64,000 bases of DNA from Burkholderia sp. WAC0059 (GCF_002870125.1 NZ_PNEO01000021.1:44337-108336), one strand, 5' to 3'; shown: positions 10,235 through 19,971, numbered from the stretch's first letter. Translations and numbers: made by a program. The notes: generated from the letters alone by a model not told the origin.

Positions 10235-11296
10235 ATGGACGCGCTCCTCGCCATCCGCAATCTTTCGGTGGAGTTCGACGGACTCAGGGCCGTGGACCGC
10301 ATCGACCTGACGGTCGCGCCGGGCGAGGTGCTCGGCATCGTCGGCGAATCGGGCTCGGGCAAGAGCGTCGCGATGATGGCCGTCATGGGCCTCGTCGACG
10401 CGCCGGGCAAGGTCAGCGCCGACGCCATCCGCTTCGACGGCCAGGACCTGCTGAACGCGACGGCGAAGGCGCGCCGGCGCATCGTCGGCAAGGACGTCGC
10501 GATGGTGTTCCAGGACGCGCTGACGAGCCTGAACCCGAGCTACACCGTCGGCTACCAGATTCGGGAAGTGCTGAAGCAGCACGAGGGGCTGCGCGGCGCG
10601 GCGCTCGCGCAGCGCGCGCTCGAACTGCTCGACCAGGTGGGCATTCCCGACGCGAAAAATCGCGTCGAATCGTTTCCCCACCAGCTCTCGGGCGGCATGA
10701 ACCAGCGCGTGATGATCGCGATGGCCGTCGCCTGCAACCCGAAGCTGCTGATCGCCGACGAGCCGACCACGGCGCTCGACGTGACGATCCAGGCGCAGAT
10801 CATGGAGCTGCTGCTGCGCCTGCAGAAGGAGCGCGGCATGGCGCTCGTGCTGATCTCGCACGACCTCGCGGTGGTTTCGGAGATCGCGCAGCGCGTCGCC
10901 GTGATGTACGCGGGCGAGATCATCGAGACGAACCGCGTGCCGGACATCTTTGCGCGTCCCCATCATCCGTACACGGAGGCGCTGCTCGCGGCGATTCCCG
11001 AGCACAACGCGGGCGCGGCGCGTCTCGCCGCGCTGCCCGGCATGGTGCCGGGCCGGGACGACCGGCCGCGCGGATGCCTGTTCGCGCCGCGCTGCGGCTA
11101 TGCCGTCGAGGCCTGCGGCCGCGCGCGGCCCGCGCTGGCGCCGGTCCCGCCGGCCGGCGCGCCGGCCGCGAAATTTGTCGCCGAATCCGTGGCCGAATCT
11201 GCTGCTGCTGCCAACGCCAACGCGCGCGTTCGCTGCATCAAGCCGCTGAACGTCGCAGCGGTTTCCGCGGCCACCCTGACCGGAGACGCGCGATGA
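10235..11296 (+). CDS. dppD: Dipeptide ABC transporter, ATP-binding protein DppD
   Basis: A 353-residue ATPase. Walker A GESGSGKS lies near residue 38, the Q-loop at MVFQDALTSLNPSY, the ABC signature LSGGM near residue 151, Walker B LLIADEPT, and the switch His in ISHDL. The C-terminal oligopeptide/dipeptide domain includes GCLFAPRCGYAVEACG, whose cysteines match the iron-sulfur or metal-binding C-terminus seen in this family. It ends with a 4-base ATGA overlap into dppF, which implies translational coupling. Confidence 0.95.
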   Translation: MDALLAIRNLSVEFDGLRAVDRIDLTVAPGEVLGIVGESGSGKSVAMMAVMGLVDAPGKVSADAIRFDGQDLLNATAKARRRIVGKDVAMVFQDALTSLNPSYTVGYQIREVLKQHEGLRGAALAQRALELLDQVGIPDAKNRVESFPHQLSGGMNQRVMIAMAVACNPKLLIADEPTTALDVTIQAQIMELLLRLQKERGMALVLISHDLAVVSEIAQRVAVMYAGEIIETNRVPDIFARPHHPYTEALLAAIPEHNAGAARLAALPGMVPGRDDRPRGCLFAPRCGYAVEACGRARPALAPVPPAGAPAAKFVAESVAESAAAANANARVRCIKPLNVAAVSAATLTGDAR

Positions 11297-12288
11297 GCGA
11301 GACGCCTCCCTCCGCTCCGGTGCTCGTCGCAGAGAATCTGAAGAAGCACTACGGCGTGCGGCGCGGCCTGTTCGGGCACGGCACGATCAAGGCGCTGAAC
11401 GGCGTCTCGTTCTCGCTCGAACGCGGCCGCACGCTCGCCGTGGTCGGCGAATCGGGCTGCGGCAAATCGACGCTCGCCCGGCAGCTCACGATGATCGAGC
11501 CGCCCACGGCGGGGCGCCTCGTGATCGACGGCGAGGACGTCGCCGGCGCCGGCCGCCGGCGCGTCGCCGCGCTGCGCCGGCGCGTGCAGATGGTGTTCCA
11601 GAACCCGTACGCGTCGCTCAATCCGCGCAAGACCATCGGCGAGACGCTCGGCGAACCGCTCGCCATCAACACGCGGCTCACCGCCGCCGAGCGGGCCGAC
11701 CGCGTCGCGCAGTTGATGCGCGTCGTCGGCCTGCGGCCCGAGCATGCGCAGCGCTATCCGCACATGTTCTCGGGCGGCCAGCGCCAGCGCGTCGCGATCG
11801 CGCGCGCGATGATCCTCGACCCGCAGATCGTCGTGGCCGACGAGCCCGTGTCGGCGCTCGACGTCTCGATCCAGGCGCAGATCCTGAACCTCTTCATGGA
11901 TCTGCAGGCGCAGTTCCGCACGAGCTACGTGTTCGTCTCGCACAACCTCGCGGTGGTCCGGCACGTCGCCGACGACGTGATGGTGATGTACCTCGGCGGC
12001 GTCGCCGAACTCGGCAGGAAGGAAGCCGTCTGCGAGCGGCCGCTGCATCCGTACACGCGCTCGCTGCTCTCGGCGACGCCGGCGCTCTTCGAGGCCGACC
12101 GGCACGTGAAGATCCGGCTCGAGGGCGAACTGCCGTCGCCGCTCGATCCGCCTTCGGGCTGTACGTTCCACCAGCGCTGTCCGTACGCCGTCGAACGCTG
12201 CCGCAACGAGGCGCCGATACTTCGCGAAGTTCACGGGCGTCAGGTATCCTGCCATCGTGCAGAGGAGGTGGGGGAATCGGATGCCTGA
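11293..12288 (+). CDS. dppF: Dipeptide ABC transporter, ATP-binding protein DppF
   Basis: A 331-residue second ATPase of the transporter. Walker A GESGCGKS is near residue 52, the Q-loop at MVFQNPYASLNPRKTIGE, the signature FSGGQ, Walker B IVVADEP and the switch VSHNL. The C-terminal FHQRCPYAVERCR is the DppF cysteine motif. With DppD it drives peptide import. The start overlaps the dppD stop, and its own last eight bases overlap the next gene. Confidence 0.95.
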   Translation: MSETPPSAPVLVAENLKKHYGVRRGLFGHGTIKALNGVSFSLERGRTLAVVGESGCGKSTLARQLTMIEPPTAGRLVIDGEDVAGAGRRRVAALRRRVQMVFQNPYASLNPRKTIGETLGEPLAINTRLTAAERADRVAQLMRVVGLRPEHAQRYPHMFSGGQRQRVAIARAMILDPQIVVADEPVSALDVSIQAQILNLFMDLQAQFRTSYVFVSHNLAVVRHVADDVMVMYLGGVAELGRKEAVCERPLHPYTRSLLSATPALFEADRHVKIRLEGELPSPLDPPSGCTFHQRCPYAVERCRNEAPILREVHGRQVSCHRAEEVGESDA

Positions 12289-13429
12289 AGCGACGGCGGC
12301 GCGTCGTTTTACGCGCCGCCAGCTTAACGGCGGCCGCCATGCCGCCGCATCCGCGTGGCGCGCGTGGATGCGCGCCGGCATCGGCGCCGCGCTCGCGCTC
12401 GCCGTCGCGCTCGGCGGGTTGACGATGCCGGTTGCCGAGGCGGCCGGCGCGGCGGCCAACACCGAGAACGCCGCCTTCCCGCCGGGCAGTCTTGCGTCGT
12501 CGGACGGCGGCGGGCTGCCCGGCTTCCACTCGCCGCCGCCCACGTCGAGCTACGCGTCGGGCACCACCGCGGGCGGCCCGGTCCGCACGCGTCCGGCCCA
12601 GATGCCGTTCTACGTCGCCACGCGCGGCACCACGACCATCTACGTGCTCGGCACGCTGCACGTCGGCGATCCGGCCGACTATCCGCCGGGCCAGCCGTTC
12701 CGGCGGCCCATTCTCGCCGCGCTCGACGCCTCGCCGATTCTCGCGCTGGAACTCTCGCCCGACGATCTGCTCGTTTCGCAGGACGACGTGTCGAAGTACG
12801 GCGTATGCCGCCGCCCGTGCCTGCAGCAGGCGCTGCCCGGCCCGCTCTGGCAGCGCCTCGTCGCGCGGATGCGCGGCAACCCCGAGGCGCTGGCCGAAAT
12901 CCGCCAGATGCGGCCGTGGCTCGCTTCGCTGATGGTGGAAACCTACGATTCGCTGAGCGCCGGCTTGCAGACGGAATACGGCACCGAGGCGCAGCTTCAA
13001 AACGTTTTCCTGAAGCTCAAGGGGCGGCGCATCGTCGGGCTCGAAACGCTCGCGGAGCAGATGCGCGCGTTCACGAACCTCACGCTCGCGCAGCAGCGCG
13101 AGATGCTGGCTCAGGACCTCGCGCAGACGCCCGCGCAGAACGTGGCCGACGTCGAGGCGCTGCTGCGGCTCTGGCGGCTCGGCGACGCCGACGCGATCGC
13201 GGCGTGGGAGGCCGCGCGCTCCGAGCGGCTTGCGCAGAACCTGCGGGTCTCCGAATCGATCGACGACCGGATTCTCTACCGCCGCAACCGCCGCTTCGTC
13301 TCTCGCATGGTGGCGATCGCCGCGCCGAACCGGCCCGTCTTCGTCGCGATCGGCGCGCTGCACCTGGGTGGCCGGCGGGGTGTGCTGGCGCTGCTCGGCG
13401 AGCGCGGCTTCGTCGTCGTGCCGGGGTGA
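12281..13429 (+). CDS. TraB/GumN family protein
   Basis: A 382-residue exported protein of the TraB/GumN (TIKI-like) family. After an N-terminal signal or anchor segment (about residues 25-50, MRAGIGAALALAVALGG) come the family motifs YVLGTLHVGDP near residue 123, IVGLETLAEQMRAF near residue 252 and the closing VAIGALHLGGRRGVLALLGE. Eukaryotic TIKI relatives are metalloproteases that use GxxH motifs; both GTLH and GALH are intact here. Bacterial function is unknown. The start (GAGGAGGTGGGGG upstream) overlaps dppF by eight bases, so it belongs to the dpp operon. Confidence 0.88.
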   Translation: MPEATAARRFTRRQLNGGRHAAASAWRAWMRAGIGAALALAVALGGLTMPVAEAAGAAANTENAAFPPGSLASSDGGGLPGFHSPPPTSSYASGTTAGGPVRTRPAQMPFYVATRGTTTIYVLGTLHVGDPADYPPGQPFRRPILAALDASPILALELSPDDLLVSQDDVSKYGVCRRPCLQQALPGPLWQRLVARMRGNPEALAEIRQMRPWLASLMVETYDSLSAGLQTEYGTEAQLQNVFLKLKGRRIVGLETLAEQMRAFTNLTLAQQREMLAQDLAQTPAQNVADVEALLRLWRLGDADAIAAWEAARSERLAQNLRVSESIDDRILYRRNRRFVSRMVAIAAPNRPVFVAIGALHLGGRRGVLALLGERGFVVVPG

Positions 13430-13529
13430 GGGCGGGGAAAACGACCGTCGGGTTGGGGTGAGGGCGAGGGAAAGCCGTCGGAACGGGACGGTCTGGTTGG
13501 GGCAAATCGGTCGGGGCGGTTCAGATGGC

Positions 13530-14282
13530 TCAGACGGCTCGGGTCCCGGCGGCCCGCACCTCGATGCCGGCCTCGTCGAGCGCCGCGCGGATGCGGCGCG
13601 CGAACGCGAGCGCGTGCGGTCCGTCGCCGTGCAGGCAGACCGTCTGCGCGTTGATCGACACCCACCGGCCGTCGATGGCCTCGACGCGCCGCTCGCGGAT
13701 CATCGCGAGCGTGCGCGCGAGCACGAGATCCTCGTCGTCGACGAGCGCGCCGGACTCGCTGCGCGGCACGAGCGAGCCGTCCGCGCGATAGCCGCGATCC
13801 GCGAACACCTCCTCGACGGCGGCGAGCCCGGCTTCGCGCGCCGCCTCGACGAGCAGGCTGCCCGCGAGCGCGAACACGGCCACCGAAGGATCGAAGTCGT
13901 GCACGGCCGCGACGATCGCGCGGGCGATCGTCGCGTCGCGCGCCGCCTGGTTGTAGAGCGCCCCGTGCGGCTTCACGTGTGCGATGCGCCCGCCTTCGGC
14001 CAGCGCGATCGCCGAGAGCGCGCCGAGCTGGTAGAGCACGCCCGCGTAGATCTCGTCCGCCGGCAGGTGCATTTCCCTGCGGCCGAAGTGTTCCGGATCG
14101 TTGAAGCTCGGGTGCGCGCCGATCGAGACGCCTTTTTCCACGGCCCAGCGCACGCATTCGCGCATCGCGTTCGCGCCGCCGGCGTGCCAGCCGCAGGCGA
14201 CGTTCGCGGAGCTGACGAGGTCGAGCAGGGCCTCGTCGGCGCCGCAGCCTTCGCCGAGATCGGCGTTCAGGTCGATGGTCAT
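13530..14282 (-). CDS. pxpA: 5-oxoprolinase subunit A (LamB/YcsF family)
   Basis: A 250-residue LamB/YcsF protein, subunit A of the ATP-dependent 5-oxoprolinase PxpABC, which opens the lactam 5-oxoproline to glutamate. The family start MTIDLNADLGEGCGADEALL is followed by NVACGWHAGG, GAHPSFNDPEHFGRR and HVKPHGALYNQAARD; the Asp and His residues line the active site. It is the last gene of the minus-strand pxpB-pxpC-pxpA group, 70 bases after pxpC. Confidence 0.96.
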   Translation of the reverse strand: MTIDLNADLGEGCGADEALLDLVSSANVACGWHAGGANAMRECVRWAVEKGVSIGAHPSFNDPEHFGRREMHLPADEIYAGVLYQLGALSAIALAEGGRIAHVKPHGALYNQAARDATIARAIVAAVHDFDPSVAVFALAGSLLVEAAREAGLAAVEEVFADRGYRADGSLVPRSESGALVDDEDLVLARTLAMIRERRVEAIDGRWVSINAQTVCLHGDGPHALAFARRIRAALDEAGIEVRAAGTRAV

Positions 14283-14352
14283 GATGTTCGTCCTCTCCTT
14301 CGCGCGGACCGCGCGATCACGCTCACGCAGGGTCGCGCGCGGTTACACGCCA

Positions 14353-15420
14353 TCACGAACCGGCCGACGCCGCGCGGCGGCGCGCCTCGTGTTCGTCGCG
14401 CATCGCGATGGCGACGTCGATCTGCCGAAGATACGCCCGTTCTTCCTCGCGCGCGTGGCGCGCCTCGGCCGGCGTGGTCCGCACGAAACGCAGGCCGCCG
14501 TTCAGGCGCGCCTGGGCCAGCTTCCAGAGGTCGGCCTCGACGACCACGCCGATTTTCGGGTAGCCGCCCGTCGTCTGCGCATCGCGCATCAGCACGATGG
14601 GCTGGCCCTCGGGCGGCACCTGGATCGTGCCGGGCAGCACCGCGTGCGAGAGGAGTTCGACCGGGCGCGCGCGTTCGAGCGCCGTGCCGGAGAGGCGGTA
14701 GCCCATGCGATTGCTGTTCGGGGTGACGAGCCATTCGTCGGACCAGAGCGCCCGTTGCGCCTCCGGCGTGAAGCTCGCGTATTCCGGGCCGGGCAGCACG
14801 CGCACCGGCATCGCCCACGGCATGCCGCCCGGATGCCGGCCGCGCCGGTGATGCGGTTCGTCGATCTGCGCGAACGCGCACCAGGCCGGCGCCTTCACGC
14901 CGAAGGCCGGCGCGTCGGGCGCGAGGCACGCGCGCGCGCGTGCCGGCACGCCGGTCGGCAGGTGATCGCCGTCTTTCAGCGCGCGGCCGTCGAGGCCGCC
15001 GAAGCCCGCCGAAAGATCGGTGCTGCGCGAGCCGAGCACGGCCGGCACGTCGATGCCGCCCGCCACGCAGACGTAGCCGCGCATGCCGTATCTGGCCGGC
15101 TGCAACGTCAGTTCGTCGCCGGCCCGCACCGGCAGGCTCCACCACGACCAGACCGGCTCGGCGTAGCCCGGTGCGCCGAGCATGGCGCCGAAGTCGGTGC
15201 CCGCGATCGCGATGCGCGTCGGCTTCGAAAAGCGCAGCGCGAGCGGGCCGAGCGTCACTTCTAGCGCCGCCGCGCCGGGCGCGTTGCCGACGAGCCGGTT
15301 GCCGGCTTCGAGCGCGAGCGCGTCGAGCGCGCCGCCCAGCGCGACGCCGAGATGCCGGTAGCCCGGCCGGCCGGCGTCCTGCACCGTCGTCAGAAGACCC
15401 GCGCGGACGATCTCGATCAT
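14353..15420 (-). CDS. pxpC: 5-oxoprolinase subunit C (biotin-dependent carboxyltransferase-like)
   Basis: A 355-residue KipA/allophanate hydrolase C-terminal family protein, starting MIEIVRAGLLTTVQDAGRPG, with YRHLGVALGGALD and RYGMRGYVCVAGGID typical of PxpC. It acts with PxpB in the ATP-dependent phosphorylation step of 5-oxoproline hydrolysis. Its ATG overlaps the pxpB stop by four bases (ATGA at 15417-15420), a sign of translational coupling. Confidence 0.95.
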   Translation of the reverse strand: MIEIVRAGLLTTVQDAGRPGYRHLGVALGGALDALALEAGNRLVGNAPGAAALEVTLGPLALRFSKPTRIAIAGTDFGAMLGAPGYAEPVWSWWSLPVRAGDELTLQPARYGMRGYVCVAGGIDVPAVLGSRSTDLSAGFGGLDGRALKDGDHLPTGVPARARACLAPDAPAFGVKAPAWCAFAQIDEPHHRRGRHPGGMPWAMPVRVLPGPEYASFTPEAQRALWSDEWLVTPNSNRMGYRLSGTALERARPVELLSHAVLPGTIQVPPEGQPIVLMRDAQTTGGYPKIGVVVEADLWKLAQARLNGGLRFVRTTPAEARHAREEERAYLRQIDVAIAMRDEHEARRRAASAGS

Positions 15421-16070
15421 GCGTGGACACCCGCAATCGTGAAGCGCACGCGGTCGCCCGGCTGCAGCAGCGTGGGCGGATTATCCGACGGATCGAACAG
15501 CGCGCGCTGCGCGCGGCCGATCAATTGCCAGCCGCCGGGCGAAGCGGCCGGATAGATGCCGGTCTGCGCGCCGCCGATGCCGACCGAACCGGCCGGCACC
15601 GCAAGCCGCGGCTCGGCCCGGCGCGGCGTGTGCAGCGCTGCGTCGAGTCCGCCCAGATAGGCGAAGCCCGGCTGGAAGCCGAGGAAGAACACGACGTAGG
15701 CACCGGCCGCGTGACGCGCGATCACCTCGTTGGGACGCAGGCCAGTGTGCTTCGCGACCGTCTCGAGGTCCGGGCCGAACGCGCCGCCGTAGTCGACGGG
15801 AATCTCGACGTCGCGGCCGGCCGGCGGCGCGTCGGCCGCGTCCTGCCACGCGCCGGCGAGTTGGACCGCGAGCGCGTCGGCGTCGGTCGCGAGCGGGTCG
15901 AACGTGATCGTCAGGTTGTTCATGCCGGGCACGACTTCGTCGATGCGCGGCCAGGTCCGCGCCGCCGCGGCGACGGCCCAGACGCGGCGCTGGACGTCGA
16001 GCGTCGCGGGCGGCGGCACTTCGCAGACGAGGGCGCTTTCGCCCAGCGGGTAGATGCGCGGTGAGTTCAT
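15417..16070 (-). CDS. pxpB: 5-oxoprolinase subunit B (KipI/allophanate hydrolase subunit 1)
   Basis: A 217-residue KipI family protein. It starts MNSPRIYPLGESALVCEVPP, then NLTITFDPL, the PVDYGGAFGPDLETVA segment and FFLGFQPGFAYLGGLD, all standard for PxpB. It is the first gene of the 5-oxoprolinase group. I chose the ATG at 16070; the open frame continues upstream to 16184 but with no family match. The 139-base gap to the cyclo-ligase gene on the same strand leaves room for a promoter. Confidence 0.94.
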   Translation of the reverse strand: MNSPRIYPLGESALVCEVPPPATLDVQRRVWAVAAAARTWPRIDEVVPGMNNLTITFDPLATDADALAVQLAGAWQDAADAPPAGRDVEIPVDYGGAFGPDLETVAKHTGLRPNEVIARHAAGAYVVFFLGFQPGFAYLGGLDAALHTPRRAEPRLAVPAGSVGIGGAQTGIYPAASPGGWQLIGRAQRALFDPSDNPPTLLQPGDRVRFTIAGVHA

Positions 16071-16209
16071 GGACGGACCGGAGGAGGGAGACGGGCGCCT
16101 TCGATGGAATCGGTTTGCGGGGTGGACCGATGCAACGACGATGGCAGCGATGGCGGTGGTTGCAGCGGGTGCGCGCGGGCGCACGATCCTGATGCCCGGA
16201 CGACGGCCG

Positions 16210-16836
16210 TCATGCCTTCGGCGCGAGCATGGCCGACAGCCTCGCGCCGGACCGGCAGGCCGCTTCGGTCACGATGGCATCGAGCGGCAGGTCGTGGGCC
16301 TCGCGCGGCAGCGCGTCGAGCCGGCAGGCCTCGCAGGCGATGCCCACGGTCACGGGCGGCGCGTCGACTTCCGGCCAGGCCGCGAGCGTGCGGTCGTAAT
16401 AGCCGCCGCCGTAGCCGAGCCGGTAGCACGCGTCGTCGAAGCCGACGCAGGGCACGAGCAGCAACCCGGGCGTGAGTGGTTGCGCGTCGGCCGGTTCGGG
16501 AATCCGGTGATGGCCTTCGCGCATCGCGGCGCCCGGCGTCCACGCATGAAATTCGAGCGGCGCATGGCGCGCCCGGATGACGGGCAGGGCGGCGCGCCGG
16601 GCCGCGTCGCCGGCGAGCCACGCGGCCACCCAGGCACGCGCGTCGAACTCGCCCGAAAGCGGCCAGTAAAAGCCGATGGAGCGCGGCGCAAGGCGCGCGA
16701 TCAGCGCGTCGAGATGCGCCTCGATCGCCGCGCCGGTCGTGGCTTTCGCCATGGCCGCGAGACGCGTTTCGAGGAGCGTCGAACGCCCTGCTTTTTTGGA
16801 TTCCGCAAGAGGGTTGCATGCTATGCTTGGGTCCAC
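16210..16836 (-). CDS. 5-formyltetrahydrofolate cyclo-ligase
   Basis: About 208 residues. The enzyme uses ATP to turn 5-formyl-THF into 5,10-methenyl-THF, recycling a folate dead-end product. The signature LGYGGGYYDRTLAAW lies near residue 143, LLVPCVGFDD before it, and ARLDA-type C-terminal sequence after. The start is uncertain: GTG at 16836 has GGAG seven bases upstream and places the conserved NPLAESKKAGRSTLLETRL near the N-terminus, while TTG at 16854 would add six residues. The divergent slt start is only 20 bases from the GTG, so the two promoters overlap the coding regions. Confidence 0.9.
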   Translation of the reverse strand: MDPSIACNPLAESKKAGRSTLLETRLAAMAKATTGAAIEAHLDALIARLAPRSIGFYWPLSGEFDARAWVAAWLAGDAARRAALPVIRARHAPLEFHAWTPGAAMREGHHRIPEPADAQPLTPGLLLVPCVGFDDACYRLGYGGGYYDRTLAAWPEVDAPPVTVGIACEACRLDALPREAHDLPLDAIVTEAACRSGARLSAMLAPKA

Positions 16837-16856
16837 CTCGTGCTCCAGAAACAACG

Positions 16857-18833
16857 ATGTTCACACGCCTTGTTCGAGTATATCGCGCGGCCGGTCTTGC
16901 GCTGGCTGCCGCGGCACTCGTCGCCTGCAGCACGGCGGACGCCGTGCGTCCCACGGACTACTCTCAAGCCGCCACCCTCACGCCCGACGACCAGACTTTC
17001 ATCCAGCTTCGCGAGGCGGCGCGCGACAACGACGCGGCCCGCGCCGCGCAGCTCGCCGCGACGATCCCGGACTATCCGGCGCGCGCCTACGTCGAGTACT
17101 TCCAGATCAAGCCGCAGCTCTTCGATTCGCAGGGTCACGCGCGCGTCGACGCGCCCGACGCGCCCGTACTCGCGTTCCTGCGCGAGCACGACGGCGAGGC
17201 GATCGCGGACCGTCTGCGCAACGATTATCTGCTCGTGCTCGGCGCGCGCCACGACTGGGCCGACTTCGACCAGCAGTACGCGCGCTTCGTGCTGAACGAC
17301 GATACCCAGGTGAAGTGCTACGCGCTCGAATCGCGCGCCTCGCACGGCGAGAACGTGGCCGACGCGGCACGCGCGCTGCTCGTCAATCCGCGCTATTACG
17401 GCGACGGCTGCGTCGACCTCGTCACGTCGCTCGGCCTGTCGGGCCAGTTCAGCGCCGACGACGTCTGGCAGCAGATCCGTCTCGCCTACGAGCAGGGCCA
17501 GGGCTCGACGGGCGGCAAGCTGCTCGACGCGCTCGGCCAGCAGCAGCCCGACCCCGGGCTCGTCAGCCTCGCCGTCGACACGCCGGCGCTCATGCTCGCG
17601 CACGGCGTCGGCGCCGACGCGCAGTCGCATCAGCTCGCGCTGCTCGCCATCACGAACATGGCGCGCAACGACCCGGCCATGGCGGCCGCGACGTTCGCGG
17701 CCGTGGCGCCGTCGCTGAGTTCGCCCGAGCGCGCCATCGGCTGGGGCACCATCGGCTACGAGGGCGCGCAGAAGCAGGTGCCGGGCGCGATCGACTGGTA
17801 TCGGCTTTCGGCCGGCGCGCCGCTCTCGTACCCGGCCTACGAATGGCGCACGCGCGCGGCGCTGCTGGCCGGCGACTGGACGATGGTGCGCTGGTCGATC
17901 GAGCAGATGCCTTCCGGGCTGCGCGCGAAGCCGGCCTGGGTCTACTGGCACGCGCGCGCGCTCAAGGAGGCCGGCGACACGGCCGGGGCGAACCAGGAAT
18001 TCGAACAGATCGCGCAGAACTTCGACTTCTACGGCCAGCTCGCCACCGAGGAGCTGGGCCGCAAGATCACCGTGCCGCCGACGACCGAGGTGAGCGACGC
18101 CGAGGTCGCCGCGGTCAGCGACACGCCCGGCTTCGCGCTGGCGCGCAAGTTCTACGCGATGAACCTGCGGCTCGAAGGCAACCGCGAATGGAACTGGCCG
18201 CTGCGCAACATGACCGACCGGCAACTGCTCGCGGTCGCCGAATACGCGCGGCGCATCCAGCTTTACGACCGCGTGGTCAACACGGCCGACCGCACGCAGA
18301 CCGAGCACGACTTCTCGCTGCGCTACTTCGCGCCGTTCCGCGACATCGTGGAGCGCGACGCGCAGTCGACGGGGCTCGACGTCGAATGGGCCTACGGGCT
18401 GATGCGCCAGGAGTCGCGCTTCATCCTCAACGCGCGTTCGGGCGTCGGCGCGAGCGGCCTGATGCAGTTGATGCCGGGCACCGCACAGATGGTCGCGAGA
18501 AAGATCGGCCTCGGCCGGCTTTCGATCGATCAGATGAACAACATCGACACGAACATCCTGCTCGGCACCAACTATCTGTCGATGATCTACAATCAATTCG
18601 ACGGTTCGGCCGTGCTCGCCACGGCGGGCTACAACGCCGGCCCGGGGCGTCCCCGCCAATGGCGCGCGGCGCTGCCGCGTCCGGTCGAAGGCGCGATATT
18701 CGCCGAGACCATTCCGTTCCAGGAAACCCGCGACTACGTGAAGAACGTGCTGTCGAACACGGTCTACTACGCGGCGCTGTTCGAGGGCCGTCCGCAGTCG
18801 CTGAAGGAACGGCTCGGCTACATCGAGCCGTAG
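16857..18833 (+). CDS. slt: Soluble lytic murein transglycosylase
   Basis: A 658-residue exported lytic transglycosylase that cleaves peptidoglycan with formation of 1,6-anhydro-muramic acid. The N-terminus is a lipoprotein-type signal (AAAALVACS lipobox, Cys near residue 22), so it may be membrane-anchored. A long alpha-helical superhelix of about 450 residues follows. The C-terminal catalytic SLT domain begins near GLDVEWAYGLMRQESRF, with the catalytic Glu at about residue 519, then GASGLMQLMPGTAQ and ATAGYNAGPGRPRQW. I use the ATG at 16857, which gives a compact signal; an upstream ATG at 16818 would bury it. Confidence 0.95.
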   Translation: MFTRLVRVYRAAGLALAAAALVACSTADAVRPTDYSQAATLTPDDQTFIQLREAARDNDAARAAQLAATIPDYPARAYVEYFQIKPQLFDSQGHARVDAPDAPVLAFLREHDGEAIADRLRNDYLLVLGARHDWADFDQQYARFVLNDDTQVKCYALESRASHGENVADAARALLVNPRYYGDGCVDLVTSLGLSGQFSADDVWQQIRLAYEQGQGSTGGKLLDALGQQQPDPGLVSLAVDTPALMLAHGVGADAQSHQLALLAITNMARNDPAMAAATFAAVAPSLSSPERAIGWGTIGYEGAQKQVPGAIDWYRLSAGAPLSYPAYEWRTRAALLAGDWTMVRWSIEQMPSGLRAKPAWVYWHARALKEAGDTAGANQEFEQIAQNFDFYGQLATEELGRKITVPPTTEVSDAEVAAVSDTPGFALARKFYAMNLRLEGNREWNWPLRNMTDRQLLAVAEYARRIQLYDRVVNTADRTQTEHDFSLRYFAPFRDIVERDAQSTGLDVEWAYGLMRQESRFILNARSGVGASGLMQLMPGTAQMVARKIGLGRLSIDQMNNIDTNILLGTNYLSMIYNQFDGSAVLATAGYNAGPGRPRQWRAALPRPVEGAIFAETIPFQETRDYVKNVLSNTVYYAALFEGRPQSLKERLGYIEP

Positions 18834-18943
18834 GCGTCGCCGGCGGCTCCTGACCGGCGACGTTCGCGCCCGGCCCCGGGTTGCGGGCCGCGGCGCCCGG
18901 GTGCGCCTGCCTGTGCGCGCCGCCTGCACGAGGGAGTTGGAAC

Positions 18944-19900
18944 ATGCGCCATCAAACCATCGCGGTCGTCGGCGGCTCGGGATTCGTCGGCGGCCATCTC
19001 GTCAACGCGCTCGTCGAGGCCGGCAAGACCGTGCGCCTCGCCACCCGCCGCCGCAACCACGCGAGCCATCTCACGCTCCTGCCCATCGACGTGATCGAGG
19101 CCGACGTGTTCGACCCGGTCGCGCTCGCGGGCCTCGTCGAGGGCGCCGACGCCGTGATCAATCTCGTCGGCACGCTCGACGGCGGCCGCGGCACGCCCTA
19201 CGGTCCGGGTTTCGCGAAGCTGCACGTCGAGCTGCCGACGAAGATCGTCGCCGCCTGCGAGGGCAAGGGCGTGCACCGGCTGATCCACGTGAGCGCGCTC
19301 GGCGCCGATTCGGGCGGCCCCAGCATGTACCTGCGCTCGAAGGGCGACGGCGAGAAGGCCGTGCATGCGTCGCCGTCGCTCGCGACGACGATCTTCCGCC
19401 CGTCGGTCGTGTTCGGTCCCGAGGACACGTTCCTCAACCGCTTCGCGCTGCTGCAGAAGGTCTTTCCGGTGATTCCGCTCGCCATGCCCGGCGCGAAGTT
19501 CCAGCCCGTCTACGTCGGCGACGTGGCGCGGGCGATCGTCAACGTGCTCGATCTCGACGCCGCGAGCGGCCGCACCTACGAGCTCGGCGGGCCGGGCGTC
19601 TACACGCTCGAGCAGCTCGTCGCCTGGTGCGGCGTCGCGATCGGCCGGCATGCCCGCATCGTGCACCTGCCCGACGCGCTCGCGCGGCTCCAGGCGCTCT
19701 CGTTCGAGCTGGCGCCCGGCGTGCCCGTGCTCACGCGCGACAATCTCGATTCGATGAAAGCCGACAGCGTGCTGAGCGGCCCGCTCGCGCCCGAACTGGA
19801 CATCGAGCCCGCCAGCATCGAGACTATCGCGCCGGTGTATCTGGGCAACGTGTCGCTGCGCTCGCGGCTGAACGCCTTTCGCGCGAGCGCGGGCCGGTAG
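18944..19900 (+). CDS. Complex I NDUFA9-subunit-like SDR (atypical SDR, NAD(P)-binding)
   Basis: A 318-residue extended/atypical short-chain dehydrogenase. The nucleotide-binding VVGGSGFVGGHLVNALVE opens the protein, and NLVGTLDGGRGTPYGPGF, IHVSALGADSGGPSMYLRSK and FRPSVVFGPEDTFLNRFA match bacterial homologues of mitochondrial NDUFA9. The usual SDR Tyr-Lys pair is replaced by the YLRSK-type variant seen in this subfamily, so nucleotide binding rather than catalysis may be its main property. Mitochondrial NDUFA9 is an accessory subunit of NADH dehydrogenase; the bacterial role is not established. ATG 18944 has GAGGGAG upstream. Confidence 0.85.
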   Translation: MRHQTIAVVGGSGFVGGHLVNALVEAGKTVRLATRRRNHASHLTLLPIDVIEADVFDPVALAGLVEGADAVINLVGTLDGGRGTPYGPGFAKLHVELPTKIVAACEGKGVHRLIHVSALGADSGGPSMYLRSKGDGEKAVHASPSLATTIFRPSVVFGPEDTFLNRFALLQKVFPVIPLAMPGAKFQPVYVGDVARAIVNVLDLDAASGRTYELGGPGVYTLEQLVAWCGVAIGRHARIVHLPDALARLQALSFELAPGVPVLTRDNLDSMKADSVLSGPLAPELDIEPASIETIAPVYLGNVSLRSRLNAFRASAGR

Positions 19901-19971
19901 CGTTCGTCGCTCGGCCGGCGCGGCGCCGTCCTTTGTTTTCCATTCTCGCGGCCCGGCCGCGCCAGGCACAG

